Of a DNA stretch of 35,444 nt, positions 1 through 8,533 are shown piece by piece; position 1 is the stretch's first letter, and every line of letters begins with the position of its first letter. The notes under the pieces are model-generated. The model searched no databases, had not been told where the DNA came from, and saw only the letters and a program-made list of their open reading frames with translations. Source of the stretch: Mesorhizobium metallidurans STM 2683. GTDB lineage: Bacteria > Pseudomonadota > Alphaproteobacteria > Rhizobiales > Rhizobiaceae. The stretch spans positions 1 through 35,444 of the forward strand of contig NZ_CAUM01000122.1 in assembly GCF_000350085.1 (NCBI RefSeq), in the 5' to 3' direction. The translations under genes and the position numbers were made by a program.

Positions 1-47
1 TGCATGTCGCGCAAAAGTGCGCAGCGGTTTTGCGATAACGACATGCA
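1..47. repeat. Intergenic palindromic element with nested arms
   Basis: The outer arms TGCATGTCG (1-9) and CGACATGCA (39-47) are perfectly complementary. Inside them, CGCAAAA (10-16) pairs with TTTTGCG (28-34). The whole can fold into one long hairpin. It lies just beyond the 3' end of the leftward polysaccharide gene. I associate elements of this kind with rhizobial intergenic repeats, but copy number cannot be judged from this window. Confidence 0.6.
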
Positions 48-48
48 T

Positions 49-80
49 AAAACAAGAATCTAAAGCGCTACGCGCTTTAG
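49..80 (-). terminator. Candidate intrinsic terminator of the leftward wzy-like gene
   Basis: CTAAAGCGC (60-68) and GCGCTTTAG (72-80) form a perfect 9-bp stem with a 3-nt loop. Read leftward, the stem is followed by a T-rich run (ATTCTTGTTTT). It begins 10 nt after the stop codon of the leftward gene. Termination activity is inferred from this arrangement. Confidence 0.5.
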
Positions 81-89
81 AGGCTGCGC

Positions 90-1394
90 CTAGCGGACCC
101 GATCCAGGTTCGGCCTGGCTGCGACAGCGACCGAAGATGCGACCTCCGGCGGGTTTCTATAGGCAAGCAGCAGCACCACGATGATCGTGATCTCCGGCGT
201 CTTCGACGACAGCGCGTTGTTCGATAGGGCAGCGAGCAAGAATGTTAGGGTGCCGATCCATGCCGGCATCGGCGCCCCACGCAGCAGCCGAAAAATGAAC
301 CAGAATATCAGTGCGGTAAAAAGCAGCGCTATCGGCAAGCCGAACAGCATGACGATGACCACAGGCGCGCTTTCGATGTAGGGCAGATGCAGCTTCTCGT
401 TGACGATCTTCAGGAGGTCATCGACGTTCATGCCAAACAGGATGTCCTTCCAGCTGACAAGTCCGAACACCTGGTAGATCGTCACCCGCGCCATGAAGTT
501 TTCGTCAAAGATCGTCTTGCTGAAGCGGTTCAGCAGCCCGCCCGAAACCAGCACGGTCACCAGCACCGCGCCGACGGCCAGAGCAAATAGCAGCACGACG
601 GACTTGGCTTGTCGCTGATGCTTGGGCGTCAGGCGCGGCCACGGCACAAACAGCAGCAGAATGAGGGTTTCCAACGCAGCGAGGATCAGGGCAGCACGAG
701 CGCCTGACGCGGCACAACCGACGAGCAGGACCAGGATCGCCGTCACCCGCGCCCATATGCGCCAGCGTGTCAGCGGCACGAATCCGATTGCTGTGGCGCA
801 GAGCGCGCCCAGTGCCAGTGGGTGTGCCGACAGGCCGGTCGGCCTGAACTGCAGTTCGTTCAAACCGTAAGGCAAAAGCCGCTGTTGAGTGAGCGCCTCG
901 ATCGTGCCGATCACAGCACTCAGCATCGCCATGCCAAGCACCACGTCTCCCAACGCCCGCCGAACATCCGCATTCAATGCCAGCATCAGCAGACCCGCGG
1001 CGCCCGCGACCAGATAGGTATCGATGATGAATCCGGACGAGCCCGCACGGCCGGTGATGAACAGATACGGCACCAGCGCGAACATCAGCGCCGAATAGCG
1101 CATCAGCGCCTTGAACAGTCCAATTTCGTCTCCCCGCAGCAAAAACGGTCGGCTGAAAAGAACGAAAGCAAGCAACAGGAAGATGGCATAGGTGCCGAAA
1201 TGCAGTTTCTCGTAGAACGAACCGCCCTGGGCCGTATAGTCGACGACCATGTTCATTATCTGCGGCGACACCGTGAAGCGAAGCAGGAACGCGAATGCCG
1301 CGCACAGGAAAAACAGAATCGACAACGCGTTCTGGCGGCGAGCCTGGCTGGACTGCAATCGTTCCGATCCGGCGGCGATAGAGCTCATGGCCAT
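90..1394 (-). CDS. O-antigen ligase/polymerase-like (Wzy/ExoQ-type) membrane protein
   Basis: About 434 residues made almost entirely of hydrophobic segments, roughly ten membrane helices, with short polar loops. Length and pattern match the Wzy/WaaL/ExoQ class, which polymerises or transfers lipid-linked glycan units at the periplasmic face of the inner membrane. Assignment rests on topology, length and context (Wzz-like and glycosyltransferase genes diverge from it), because this family has little conserved sequence. The frame extends to a TTG at 1424 with no clear ribosome site. I chose the ATG at 1394; the ATG at 1388 follows a GGATGG and is equally possible. Whether it is a polymerase or a ligase cannot be decided. 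Confidence 0.75.
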   Translation of the reverse strand: MAMSSIAAGSERLQSSQARRQNALSILFFLCAAFAFLLRFTVSPQIMNMVVDYTAQGGSFYEKLHFGTYAIFLLLAFVLFSRPFLLRGDEIGLFKALMRYSALMFALVPYLFITGRAGSSGFIIDTYLVAGAAGLLMLALNADVRRALGDVVLGMAMLSAVIGTIEALTQQRLLPYGLNELQFRPTGLSAHPLALGALCATAIGFVPLTRWRIWARVTAILVLLVGCAASGARAALILAALETLILLLFVPWPRLTPKHQRQAKSVVLLFALAVGAVLVTVLVSGGLLNRFSKTIFDENFMARVTIYQVFGLVSWKDILFGMNVDDLLKIVNEKLHLPYIESAPVVIVMLFGLPIALLFTALIFWFIFRLLRGAPMPAWIGTLTFLLAALSNNALSSKTPEITIIVVLLLAYRNPPEVASSVAVAARPNLDRVR

Positions 1395-1550
1395 CCAAGC
1401 GGGTCCCAAAGGTATCCCGGCCAATGACGTTCATTCAAGATTCAATGAACGGATGTGGCGCGTGAAACGGTAAATAAGCCAACTTGGAAAATGAGATGTT
1501 AACGATGTTTCTGTAAGCAGGGCACGCGTAACGAATAATAGGGTTGCATC
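1395..1550. promoter_or_regulatory. Divergent intergenic region between polysaccharide genes
   Basis: This about 155-bp, relatively AT-rich gap separates the leftward wzy-like gene from the rightward chain-length gene, so promoters for both directions are expected here. A GTTAAC motif lies near 1499. I see no convincing -35/-10 pair or operator. Confidence 0.4.
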
Positions 1551-3140
1551 ATGCCTGCCGCCTCCGGCCCCTCTTCCCCGTCCGCGGCGGATTCCGATAT
1601 CAGCGCACTCGAACGGATCGCCAGCGCCCGGCGCAGGGCAATGGCGCAACAAGGTGCCCCAGCGACAGCACACGCCCCAACCGGTGCCCCAACCACGGCA
1701 CGCGTCGCCGCGCCGGTCGTGCCACCGCATGCATCCGAGCCAGTCGTGACGGTGACGCTGGACAAGATCGGCGATTTCCTCGAACTTGATTTTCGACGCC
1801 TGTTTGTCTGGTTGCGGGCCGGGCTCGCCCTGGCTTGCATGCTGGCGGTGGTCGGCGCGGTCGTCGGTGGCGCCTATGCCTTGCTGAGCAAACAGCGCTA
1901 CACCGTCGCGACGGAAATCCTCATCAATCCCGCCAATTTGCAGGTTGTGGAAAACGATCTTTACTCGCAGTCGGGCCAGATCGACGGCCAACTGCTCAAC
2001 GCGCGCAGCAAGCAGCGCATCCTGATCTCGGGCAACGTGCTTTCGCGTGTGGTGGACAAACTCAATCTGACCAGTGATCCGGAATTTTTCGACCCGGATG
2101 GGAGCACCTCATCTGGCGTTGGCGTGAGCGGCAGCAAGTCCGATCCGAAGCTTATCGCCCTGAAGAACCTGGATGAGCGGGTCAGCACAACCGCGGATGA
2201 AACGTCGTTTGTTACAACCCTTTCGGTATCGGCGGAAACCGCCGGCAAGGCGATCGAGATCTCGCAAGCCATAGTCAAGACTTTCCAGGAAGAGCTGGCC
2301 AAGGCCGAGGCTGACGGGGCCAGTCGTGCCGCCGCTGCGCTTGACGCTCAGCTTGGCCAGCTCAAGCGCGACGTGCAAACGGCCGAGGAAAAGGTCGAGG
2401 CCTACAGGCGCAGCCGTAACCTGTCCACCAGCAATGGCCAGCTTGTCAGTTCGCAAACACTGACGCAGCTCAACAGCCAAATCGTGGAGGCGCAATCGCG
2501 CGTCATCGCCGCGCAGGCGAGCTACGACGCCCTGGTTGCCTCGGGTGTCAACGGCTCCAATCCCGACCCTGCTGTTTCTGAAGCACTTGCCGCTCTGCGC
2601 GAAAAGGCAAACCTCCTGCGGCAGCAGATCGATTCGCAGTCCATGACCTTTGGTCCACGCCACCCGACGATCGTCAGGCTCAAGACGGAATTGGCAACTG
2701 TCGGTTCTCAACTCAACGCGGAGTTCTCCCGCACCGTCGGCACGGCAAGAGCCAACCTTGATCGAGCCAAAGCCTCGTGGACTTCTCTCAACACCAAAAT
2801 GAATGATCTGAGAGGCAATGTTTTCTCCGACAACGAGTCCGAGGTCGCTTTACGTGAGCTTGAACGCGACGCCGCGTCGAAGACGACGATCTATGAGAGC
2901 TTCCTGTCGCGGGCGCGCCAGATCGCCGGGCGCGAGCAGATCGACACCACCAATGTTCAGGTGATTTCCAGCGCGGTGCCGCCAAAGGCGCGCTCCTGGC
3001 CGCCCAGCACTGCCCTGGTGATAGGCGCGGGAGCTTTCGCTGGCTTTGCGCTCGGCATGCTGCTTGCCATGGCCATGGGCATCATGCGCGACATTTGGCA
3101 GCCGCCGAACCGATCGGGCGTTGGCGCCAGCCGAGCCTGA
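1551..3140 (+). CDS. Polysaccharide chain-length determinant / export protein (Wzz/GumC family)
   Basis: 529 residues. A Pro/Ala-rich cytoplasmic N-terminus (about 1-80) is followed by a membrane helix near 85-108, a periplasmic Wzz domain, and a long helical coiled-coil region (about 240-440) containing the GPRHPTI motif typical of GumC/ExoP co-polymerases. A terminal helix lies near 487-510, preceded by the usual Pro-rich SSAVPPKARSWP stretch. The protein ends just after the second helix, so the C-terminal BY-kinase domain of ExoP/Wzc proteins is absent. A kinase would have to be encoded elsewhere or not be used. These proteins set polymer length and couple polymerisation to export. The glycosyltransferase starts 9 nt downstream, so the two are probably cotranscribed. 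Confidence 0.85.
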   Translation: MPAASGPSSPSAADSDISALERIASARRRAMAQQGAPATAHAPTGAPTTARVAAPVVPPHASEPVVTVTLDKIGDFLELDFRRLFVWLRAGLALACMLAVVGAVVGGAYALLSKQRYTVATEILINPANLQVVENDLYSQSGQIDGQLLNARSKQRILISGNVLSRVVDKLNLTSDPEFFDPDGSTSSGVGVSGSKSDPKLIALKNLDERVSTTADETSFVTTLSVSAETAGKAIEISQAIVKTFQEELAKAEADGASRAAAALDAQLGQLKRDVQTAEEKVEAYRRSRNLSTSNGQLVSSQTLTQLNSQIVEAQSRVIAAQASYDALVASGVNGSNPDPAVSEALAALREKANLLRQQIDSQSMTFGPRHPTIVRLKTELATVGSQLNAEFSRTVGTARANLDRAKASWTSLNTKMNDLRGNVFSDNESEVALRELERDAASKTTIYESFLSRARQIAGREQIDTTNVQVISSAVPPKARSWPPSTALVIGAGAFAGFALGMLLAMAMGIMRDIWQPPNRSGVGASRA

Positions 3141-3149
3141 ACCCCAGGC

Positions 3150-4250
3150 ATGGCAAAGCGCGTCATTTTTCATGTTGCCAGTCTCAGGGGCGGCGGCGCC
3201 GAGCGTGTCTTCGTCCTCATGGCAAATGAACTGGCGTCCCGTGGGCACGATGTCACACTTTTCACTTGGAACGCGGAAGGGCCTAACGCCGCGCTGCGCT
3301 CCCCTGCCGTGCATCTGGTCGATTTCGGCCTTCCCATCCGGGGTGAGGGTTACGGCAAATCGGCAACGCTGAAAGGCCTCTTGCAAAGCGCACGTTTGTT
3401 CAGATCGATCGATCCCCATGCGGTCTATAGCGCGCCCGAATTCGCCAATCTGGTCGTCGCGCTGGCGCTCTCATTGGCGCGAAGCCGGGCGAGGTTCTTT
3501 CCAAGCTTCCACGCAGCTGCCTCACTGCCTTCCGGCAGCCTTGGCGCAAGAATGGCGATCTGGCTTTCCTCTTTGGTTGCAGCACGCGCGACCGAGGCCA
3601 TCACCGTTTCGGCGGGTGTCGGCCGCGATATCATCGCCCGCGGCTTCCCCAAATCCAAGGTTGTCGTCATCAACAACCCACTGCCGCCGGCCGCGGCGCC
3701 GCAGGCATATCCCTGGCAGGCGGAATTGGCAGCGATGGGCGATGGCCCGGTTATCGCCACCGCCGGACGCCTGGTGCCGGTCAAGGATCACCTGACTTTG
3801 CTCCGGGCCTTCGCTCTCCTGCGCGCCAGCCGTCGTGCTCGACTCGTCGTCTTCGGCGAAGGTCCGCTGGCCGCCGAGTTGCGCGCCTATGCCGAAGAAT
3901 CCGGTGTCCGCGCCGACGTGCTCTTTGCCGGCTACGTCAACGATCCCGCGGCCTGTTATGCCGCAGCCGACCTGTTCGTCCTGTCATCCACGAGCGAGGG
4001 CTTTGGCAATGTTCTGGTCGAGGCGATGGCTGCCGGTGTCCCCGTAGTTTCCACGGACGCGCCCCATGGCCCGCGCGAGATTCTTGGCGACGGCCGGTTC
4101 GGCGCCCTGGTGCCGGTTGGCGATGCCGCCGCCTTGGCAAAGGCGATGGCCGAGATGCTGGACCATCCGACTTCGGTCGCCATCCTGAAGAGCAGAGCGG
4201 CGGATTTCGAAATTGAAAGGATCGGGGATCAATACGAAGCGTTGCTCTAA
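3150..4250 (+). CDS. Glycosyltransferase family 4 (GT-B fold)
   Basis: 366 residues. The N-terminal Rossmann half has the glycine-rich start LRGGGAERV (about residues 12-20), typical of GT4 enzymes. The C-terminal half carries the retaining-GT nucleotide-sugar signature, with the E-x7-E pattern in SEGFGNVLVEAMAAG. It should transfer a sugar from an NDP-sugar onto a lipid-linked glycan at the inner face of the cytoplasmic membrane. Donor and acceptor cannot be read from sequence. It follows the Wzz-like gene by 9 nt, suggesting one transcript. The next 284 bp hold no gene or clear signal. Confidence 0.88.
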   Translation: MAKRVIFHVASLRGGGAERVFVLMANELASRGHDVTLFTWNAEGPNAALRSPAVHLVDFGLPIRGEGYGKSATLKGLLQSARLFRSIDPHAVYSAPEFANLVVALALSLARSRARFFPSFHAAASLPSGSLGARMAIWLSSLVAARATEAITVSAGVGRDIIARGFPKSKVVVINNPLPPAAAPQAYPWQAELAAMGDGPVIATAGRLVPVKDHLTLLRAFALLRASRRARLVVFGEGPLAAELRAYAEESGVRADVLFAGYVNDPAACYAAADLFVLSSTSEGFGNVLVEAMAAGVPVVSTDAPHGPREILGDGRFGALVPVGDAAALAKAMAEMLDHPTSVAILKSRAADFEIERIGDQYEALL

Positions 4251-4534
4251 GCGCGTCGCGTTTGTGATCCGAGCCGACAAAACTCAATTCGCTACAAGAA
4301 CTTTAATTTCGGTTTACCCGAAGTTGGTAACAGCAAGTACCCTGGTTTTCATCCGCCAAGCAAAGAGCCTGTCTTGCTGCAGCATCAAAATTCATCCGTC
4401 GGCCGCGGCAGCGATTGCAACTGGTTGAGATTGCGCCGCTTTTCCTGCGAACGCCTGACGTCCATCGCGATAGCCAATGAGAAACCCTGGGTTGCGATGG
4501 CCCGTGGGCTAGACCTCGGCGCCGGGAGCTCGGC

Positions 4535-5650
4535 TTGAGCACCATCCGCGCCCTGGAAGCTGGTGACCTTCAGGCTGTCGCGGGCATGTTTCAACGCGTG
4601 CTGCGCAAGGACGGGACCGAAGCCCCGGCCTCCCTCGTCGAGTATATGAAACGGTTCTATCTGGACGCGCCCGGTGGCAGTGGCGACCTCCGGTCGCTGG
4701 TCCACGTCAACGACGCCGGTCGCGTGTCCGGATTTGTCGGCGTTCATACATTGCCGATGACGTTCAACGGCCGGCAACTGCGCGCCGCGGCATGCAGCTC
4801 GCTGATGGTCGAGGATCATGAGCGCGATCCCATGGCCGGCGCCCGCTTGCTGAAGGCTTTCCTGGATGGACCGCAGGACATCTCCTTCAGCGAGACGGCG
4901 AATGACATTTCCGCGAGATTGTGGACCCGGCTGCGCGGCGTGGTCCTGCCGCAATACAGCCTCGACTGGGTGCGCGTAATGCGGCCGTCGACCTTTATGG
5001 TCAGCCTTCTCGCCAATCGCACAGGGCTAGCCCGGATACTCAATCCGTTCGCACATGCCTTAGACCGGTTTTACTGCAGGAGAATGAAGCACAACGAACG
5101 GCGCTGGTCTGGCGTGGCGGCGGACGGAGCAGGCCATGGAGCATTTCGAACGGCAGATATCGACAGCGATGCATTTGCTAAACTCATCGAGCCGTTTACC
5201 GCCCACTTCGCTCTGCGCCCGGATTGGACGGAAAGCCAACTCGATCATATCTTGACCGACGCAGCGCAAAAGCCGGATCTGGGTGAGCTTGTCTATGTTT
5301 CCGTGGCATCGCCGACCGGCACCAATGTCGGCGCTTTTGCCTATTACGCACGACCGGATAGGATAGGTCGCGTGCTGCAGATCCTTGCCCTCTCCGGCCA
5401 GGCGGGTTCAGTGATCGATTGCCTGATCGATCATGCCGCGGCGCGCCGTGTCTGCGGCCTGCGCGGCCGCATCCAACCCGCACTTCTGGAAGCAATGCTT
5501 GGGCGGCGTATAGCTTTCGTTCCGGTTGCCTCGACCGTCGTGCATTCACGCGATCCAGCGCTCATGGATGCGATGAAGAACTCGCAAGTCTTCCTGAACG
5601 GGCTTGCGGGCGAGCAGTGGAGCCAGCTGATCGGCGGCCGCTTCACCTGA
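4535..5650 (+). CDS. GNAT-like N-acyltransferase family protein, polysaccharide-region associated
   Basis: 371 residues. The opening (STIRALEAGDLQAVAGMF) is the classic beta1-alpha1 start of a GNAT fold, and a central segment (about 60-110, SSLMVEDHERDPMAGARLLKAF) fits the acyl-CoA-binding part. The C-terminal half (about 200-370) looks like a second degenerate GNAT-like lobe. No ATG precedes this conserved start. The TTG at 4535, preceded by GGGAG at 4523-4527 with 7-nt spacing, is the best initiation site. Substrate is unknown; context suggests acylation of a sugar or amino group on a surface polymer. It converges with the NadE-like gene, leaving only 30 nt between the stops. Confidence 0.65.
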   Translation: MSTIRALEAGDLQAVAGMFQRVLRKDGTEAPASLVEYMKRFYLDAPGGSGDLRSLVHVNDAGRVSGFVGVHTLPMTFNGRQLRAAACSSLMVEDHERDPMAGARLLKAFLDGPQDISFSETANDISARLWTRLRGVVLPQYSLDWVRVMRPSTFMVSLLANRTGLARILNPFAHALDRFYCRRMKHNERRWSGVAADGAGHGAFRTADIDSDAFAKLIEPFTAHFALRPDWTESQLDHILTDAAQKPDLGELVYVSVASPTGTNVGAFAYYARPDRIGRVLQILALSGQAGSVIDCLIDHAAARRVCGLRGRIQPALLEAMLGRRIAFVPVASTVVHSRDPALMDAMKNSQVFLNGLAGEQWSQLIGGRFT

Positions 5651-5680
5651 AGCGCTCTTCAGTGGCCCGGTCGAAGCAGA

Positions 5681-6688
5681 TCAGATACCGACTTCCTCGA
5701 CTTCATCGACGAGTTGCGGGCGTAGGTGCAGATAGCGCGTGGCTTTTCGCTTGGCGGCGATGTCGGCCCAGACGCGTTCCACTTGCGCGGCGTCTAGTCC
5801 CGCCGCCTGCCCCACCACTTCGGCCGCCATGCCTTTGTTGAGGCCGCAAAGGCAAATATCCATGCGGTCATAGGGAAGCGAGAAGTAGAACTCCTCCTGC
5901 GTCTGCGCCAGCGAGTAGGTATCGGTGGTCGGCGGCCGGTTCCGAATTTCCTCCGGAATACCGAGATAGGCCGCCAGCGCATAGACCTGCGTTTTATAGA
6001 GATGTGCGATCGGCTTGACGTCCGCGGCGCCGTCGCCGTTCTTGACGAAGAATCCTTGATCGTATTCCAGCCGGTTCGGCGTTCCAAGAACGGCGAAGTT
6101 CAGGCGATCGGCATGATAATACTCGATCTGCTTGCGGGTGCGCTGTTTCATGTTGGTGGCGGCGACGACACCGAGATAGACCGGCAGCGGCATTCTTACT
6201 TTCGTCTGCTTGCCCTTGGGATCCTGCACCACCAGCGAGGAAATATTGTAGCCCTCGCTCTCGAGCGCGTTGGCGATCACGATCTTCGAGGCCCAGCCTT
6301 CGCCGTATTCCGGCACCAGTTCGCGGATGAAGGCGTCGCGACGCTCATAGCAGCCCATCGCGCGCAAGGCCGGCCCGATATCCTCCACAATAGCCTCGAC
6401 ACCGAACGTGTCGGCGACAAGGCGGCCAAGCCGCAGACTTTCCGGATCGGAATCGTTCTCCGGCATGAACAGGCATAAAACATTCTGCGGGCCGGCGGCG
6501 CGCGCAGCCAACGCCACCGAAACGCTTGAATCGATTCCGCCGGAAAGACCGAGCGTGAGGCCCCGCTTGCGAATCCCGCGCAACTGCTGGCGCAAGGCGC
6601 TCACGATCCTCTCCGTCTCGGCGGATGGGTCGATCGCCAGAGCCTGCGCCAGAATGGTCTTCGCGTCCTCGCTCGGGCGAACACTCAT
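5681..6688 (-). CDS. NH3-dependent NAD synthase family enzyme (NadE-like amide ligase)
   Basis: 335 residues. The ATP-pyrophosphatase loop SGGIDS is at 49-54, and a NadE-like core follows (GTPNRLEYDQGFFVKNGDGA, then DVKPIAHLYKTQVYALAAYLG). There is no N-terminal glutaminase domain, so ammonia would be the nitrogen donor. It is longer than typical NH3-dependent NadE (about 275 residues), and the usual GQTDE-type segment is replaced by TYSLAQTQEEFYFSLPYD. Its ATG overlaps the stop of the acyl-AMP ligase (ATGA), and it is the last gene of an asnB-ACP-ligase operon. A housekeeping NAD role is possible. Context suggests instead a paralogue amidating or aminating another adenylated carboxylate, perhaps using ammonia released by the operon's glutaminase domain. 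Confidence 0.8.
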   Translation of the reverse strand: MSVRPSEDAKTILAQALAIDPSAETERIVSALRQQLRGIRKRGLTLGLSGGIDSSVSVALAARAAGPQNVLCLFMPENDSDPESLRLGRLVADTFGVEAIVEDIGPALRAMGCYERRDAFIRELVPEYGEGWASKIVIANALESEGYNISSLVVQDPKGKQTKVRMPLPVYLGVVAATNMKQRTRKQIEYYHADRLNFAVLGTPNRLEYDQGFFVKNGDGAADVKPIAHLYKTQVYALAAYLGIPEEIRNRPPTTDTYSLAQTQEEFYFSLPYDRMDICLCGLNKGMAAEVVGQAAGLDAAQVERVWADIAAKRKATRYLHLRPQLVDEVEEVGI

Positions 6689-8232
6689 GGGGCGGCCTCC
6701 ATCATTTCCGCCGCAAGGCGGCGGCTGACCTTGCCCGTATCCGTCTTTGGCAATTCCGAGCGGAACTCGATGACCTTGGGAACCATGAAATCCTCAAGAT
6801 GACGCGCGCAGTGGCGCATGACATCCTTTTCGCTGATCGTCGGGTCCGAGCGTATGACGAGTGCGCCGATCGCATGCCCAAGCACTGGATCCGGCACGCC
6901 GACGACAACGGCCTCGGCGATGCCCGGATGGGCGTGAAGCACGGCCTCCACTTCCTTCGGAGCCACCTTCTCGCCTCGCGTCTTAATGATGTCGTCCTTG
7001 CGTCCGACGAAAAAGAGAAAGCCGTCCTCATCGGTTCTGAACAGATCGCCGGTGTAGAGAACCTTTTCCCAGGGGTTTGGGCCTGGCCGCAGGGTTCGTT
7101 CGGTTGCAGCCTCGTTTCGCCAGTAACCCTGCATGACATGCGGCCCGCGAATGACCAACTCACCCGCCACGCCCGGCGGCACGATTTGCCCTTGGTCGTC
7201 GACGACGAAGGCTTCGGTGTTCGGAATGGCTATCCCGACCGACCCCGGTCGGCGATCGAGCTCCTCGGGCGGCAGATAGGTGCAACGCTTGCATTCCGTC
7301 AGGCCATACATCGAATAGAGCCTGACACCGGGAAAAAGGAAACGCAGGCGTTCTATGTGAGCTTGCGGCAAGGCTGCCGCCGTGTTCGAAATATAGCGAA
7401 GACTGGGCAGGAAGCCCGGCGTCAGGTCACGCATCTGCAGGATCATCGCGGCCATCGTGGGCACGAGCGGAAGACCTGTGACGCCTTCCTCGCGGATACG
7501 TTCGAAGATCGCTTGCGGAAAAGCGAAGGACTTTTCGAGCACGAGCGTAGCGCCCAGTCTGACAGCCATCAGCAACTGATAGAGACCATAGTCGAAGGCG
7601 AGCGGAAGAACATTCAAAATGATGTCATCTGGCGAGTTGCGCAGATAGGTGGTGATGGAGTCGGCCGCCGCATCGCAACTGCGGTGCGTCATCATCACGC
7701 CTTTGGGCCGGCCCGTTGAGCCCGAAGTGTAGATCAGCATCGCAAGATCGACGTCGATGCCGCGGTGGTCTATCTCTTTGGCTTCGAACGTCAGGCAGTC
7801 AGCCAGGGATATCGCCCCTGCCGGGCATTGGTTATCGGCACCAGCGGTGGATGCCACGAAGATGCCGGTCTTGCCGCTTGATACGCATGCCTCGGCGGCG
7901 ACGGGCATCAGTTTTGCCTGCGTGAGGATCGCCGCAGTGTCGCAATCGCCGATGATATAGGCGAGCTTGTCGGCCTTGGTGGATGAGTTGATCGGACTGA
8001 ACGTCGCCCCTGCCTTGAGCACCGCGAAAATCGAAACCGCAGCCTCCCAGCAATTGTCCATGAAGATCAGGACCCGGTCGTTGCGCCTGATGCCGTTCGC
8101 GAAAAGAGCGGCGGCCAGGCGGCTCGAAAGATCGTCCAACTCCTCGTAGCACAGCCTTTTGTCCTTGGTGATCAATGCCGTTTTGGCGGGATGGGCAGCG
8201 GCCTTCGCAACCAGAAAATTTTCAATCCGCAT
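6685..8232 (-). CDS. Acyl-AMP ligase (ANL superfamily)
   Basis: 515 residues, complete ANL adenylating enzyme. It has the P-loop YTSGSTGRPKG at about 168-178, a YSMYGLTE motif, the hinge segment TGDLFRTDEDGFLFFVGRKDD, and the C-terminal catalytic lysine in PKTDTGKVSRR. The ATG at 8232 follows a strong GAGGAG. An ACP gene lies 22 nt upstream in the same operon, so the likely reaction is activation of a carboxylic acid as acyl-AMP and transfer to the ACP phosphopantetheine thiol; CoA as acceptor is the alternative. The gene overlaps nadE by 4 nt. Similar ligases occur in exosortase-A-type polysaccharide clusters, but no exosortase is present here. The acid substrate is unknown. Confidence 0.88.
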   Translation of the reverse strand: MRIENFLVAKAAAHPAKTALITKDKRLCYEELDDLSSRLAAALFANGIRRNDRVLIFMDNCWEAAVSIFAVLKAGATFSPINSSTKADKLAYIIGDCDTAAILTQAKLMPVAAEACVSSGKTGIFVASTAGADNQCPAGAISLADCLTFEAKEIDHRGIDVDLAMLIYTSGSTGRPKGVMMTHRSCDAAADSITTYLRNSPDDIILNVLPLAFDYGLYQLLMAVRLGATLVLEKSFAFPQAIFERIREEGVTGLPLVPTMAAMILQMRDLTPGFLPSLRYISNTAAALPQAHIERLRFLFPGVRLYSMYGLTECKRCTYLPPEELDRRPGSVGIAIPNTEAFVVDDQGQIVPPGVAGELVIRGPHVMQGYWRNEAATERTLRPGPNPWEKVLYTGDLFRTDEDGFLFFVGRKDDIIKTRGEKVAPKEVEAVLHAHPGIAEAVVVGVPDPVLGHAIGALVIRSDPTISEKDVMRHCARHLEDFMVPKVIEFRSELPKTDTGKVSRRLAAEMMEAAP

Positions 8233-8254
8233 GGACGCTCCTCACCGACCGCAC

Positions 8255-8515
8255 CTAAGCTGCCAGCGCCTTTGCTCTCGCACCGATGAAGGATGAGAGG
8301 CGTTCAATCGAATCCAGATTGGCCGGCACGACGTCGGAATCGACCATCGCTATGCCGAAATCGTCCTCGATGAATGCCACCAGTTCCAGCACGGCGGTCG
8401 AGTCGATGATGTCGTTCTCGATCAGCGAGGCTGTATCCGCAAGCGGGTACGACTTGTCGCCGAACAAGAAATTGTCGACGATAAAAGTTCTGACTTTGTC
8501 CTTGATTGTAACCAT
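8255..8515 (-). CDS. Acyl carrier protein
   Basis: 86 residues, acidic, four-helix ACP pattern. The phosphopantetheine attachment serine is Ser39 in IIDSTAVLELVAFIEDDFGI, a DST variant of the usual DSL motif, as in stand-alone carrier proteins paired with AMP ligases. The ATG at 8515 is preceded by AAGGAAAG. It sits between asnB (18 nt) and the ligase (22 nt), so it is almost certainly the carrier for the acyl or aminoacyl group activated by that ligase. It is unlikely to be the fatty-acid synthase ACP, which is more conserved and lies with fab genes. Confidence 0.85.
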   Translation of the reverse strand: MVTIKDKVRTFIVDNFLFGDKSYPLADTASLIENDIIDSTAVLELVAFIEDDFGIAMVDSDVVPANLDSIERLSSFIGARAKALAA

Positions 8516-8533
8516 TTTTCTTTCCTTCCCTTC

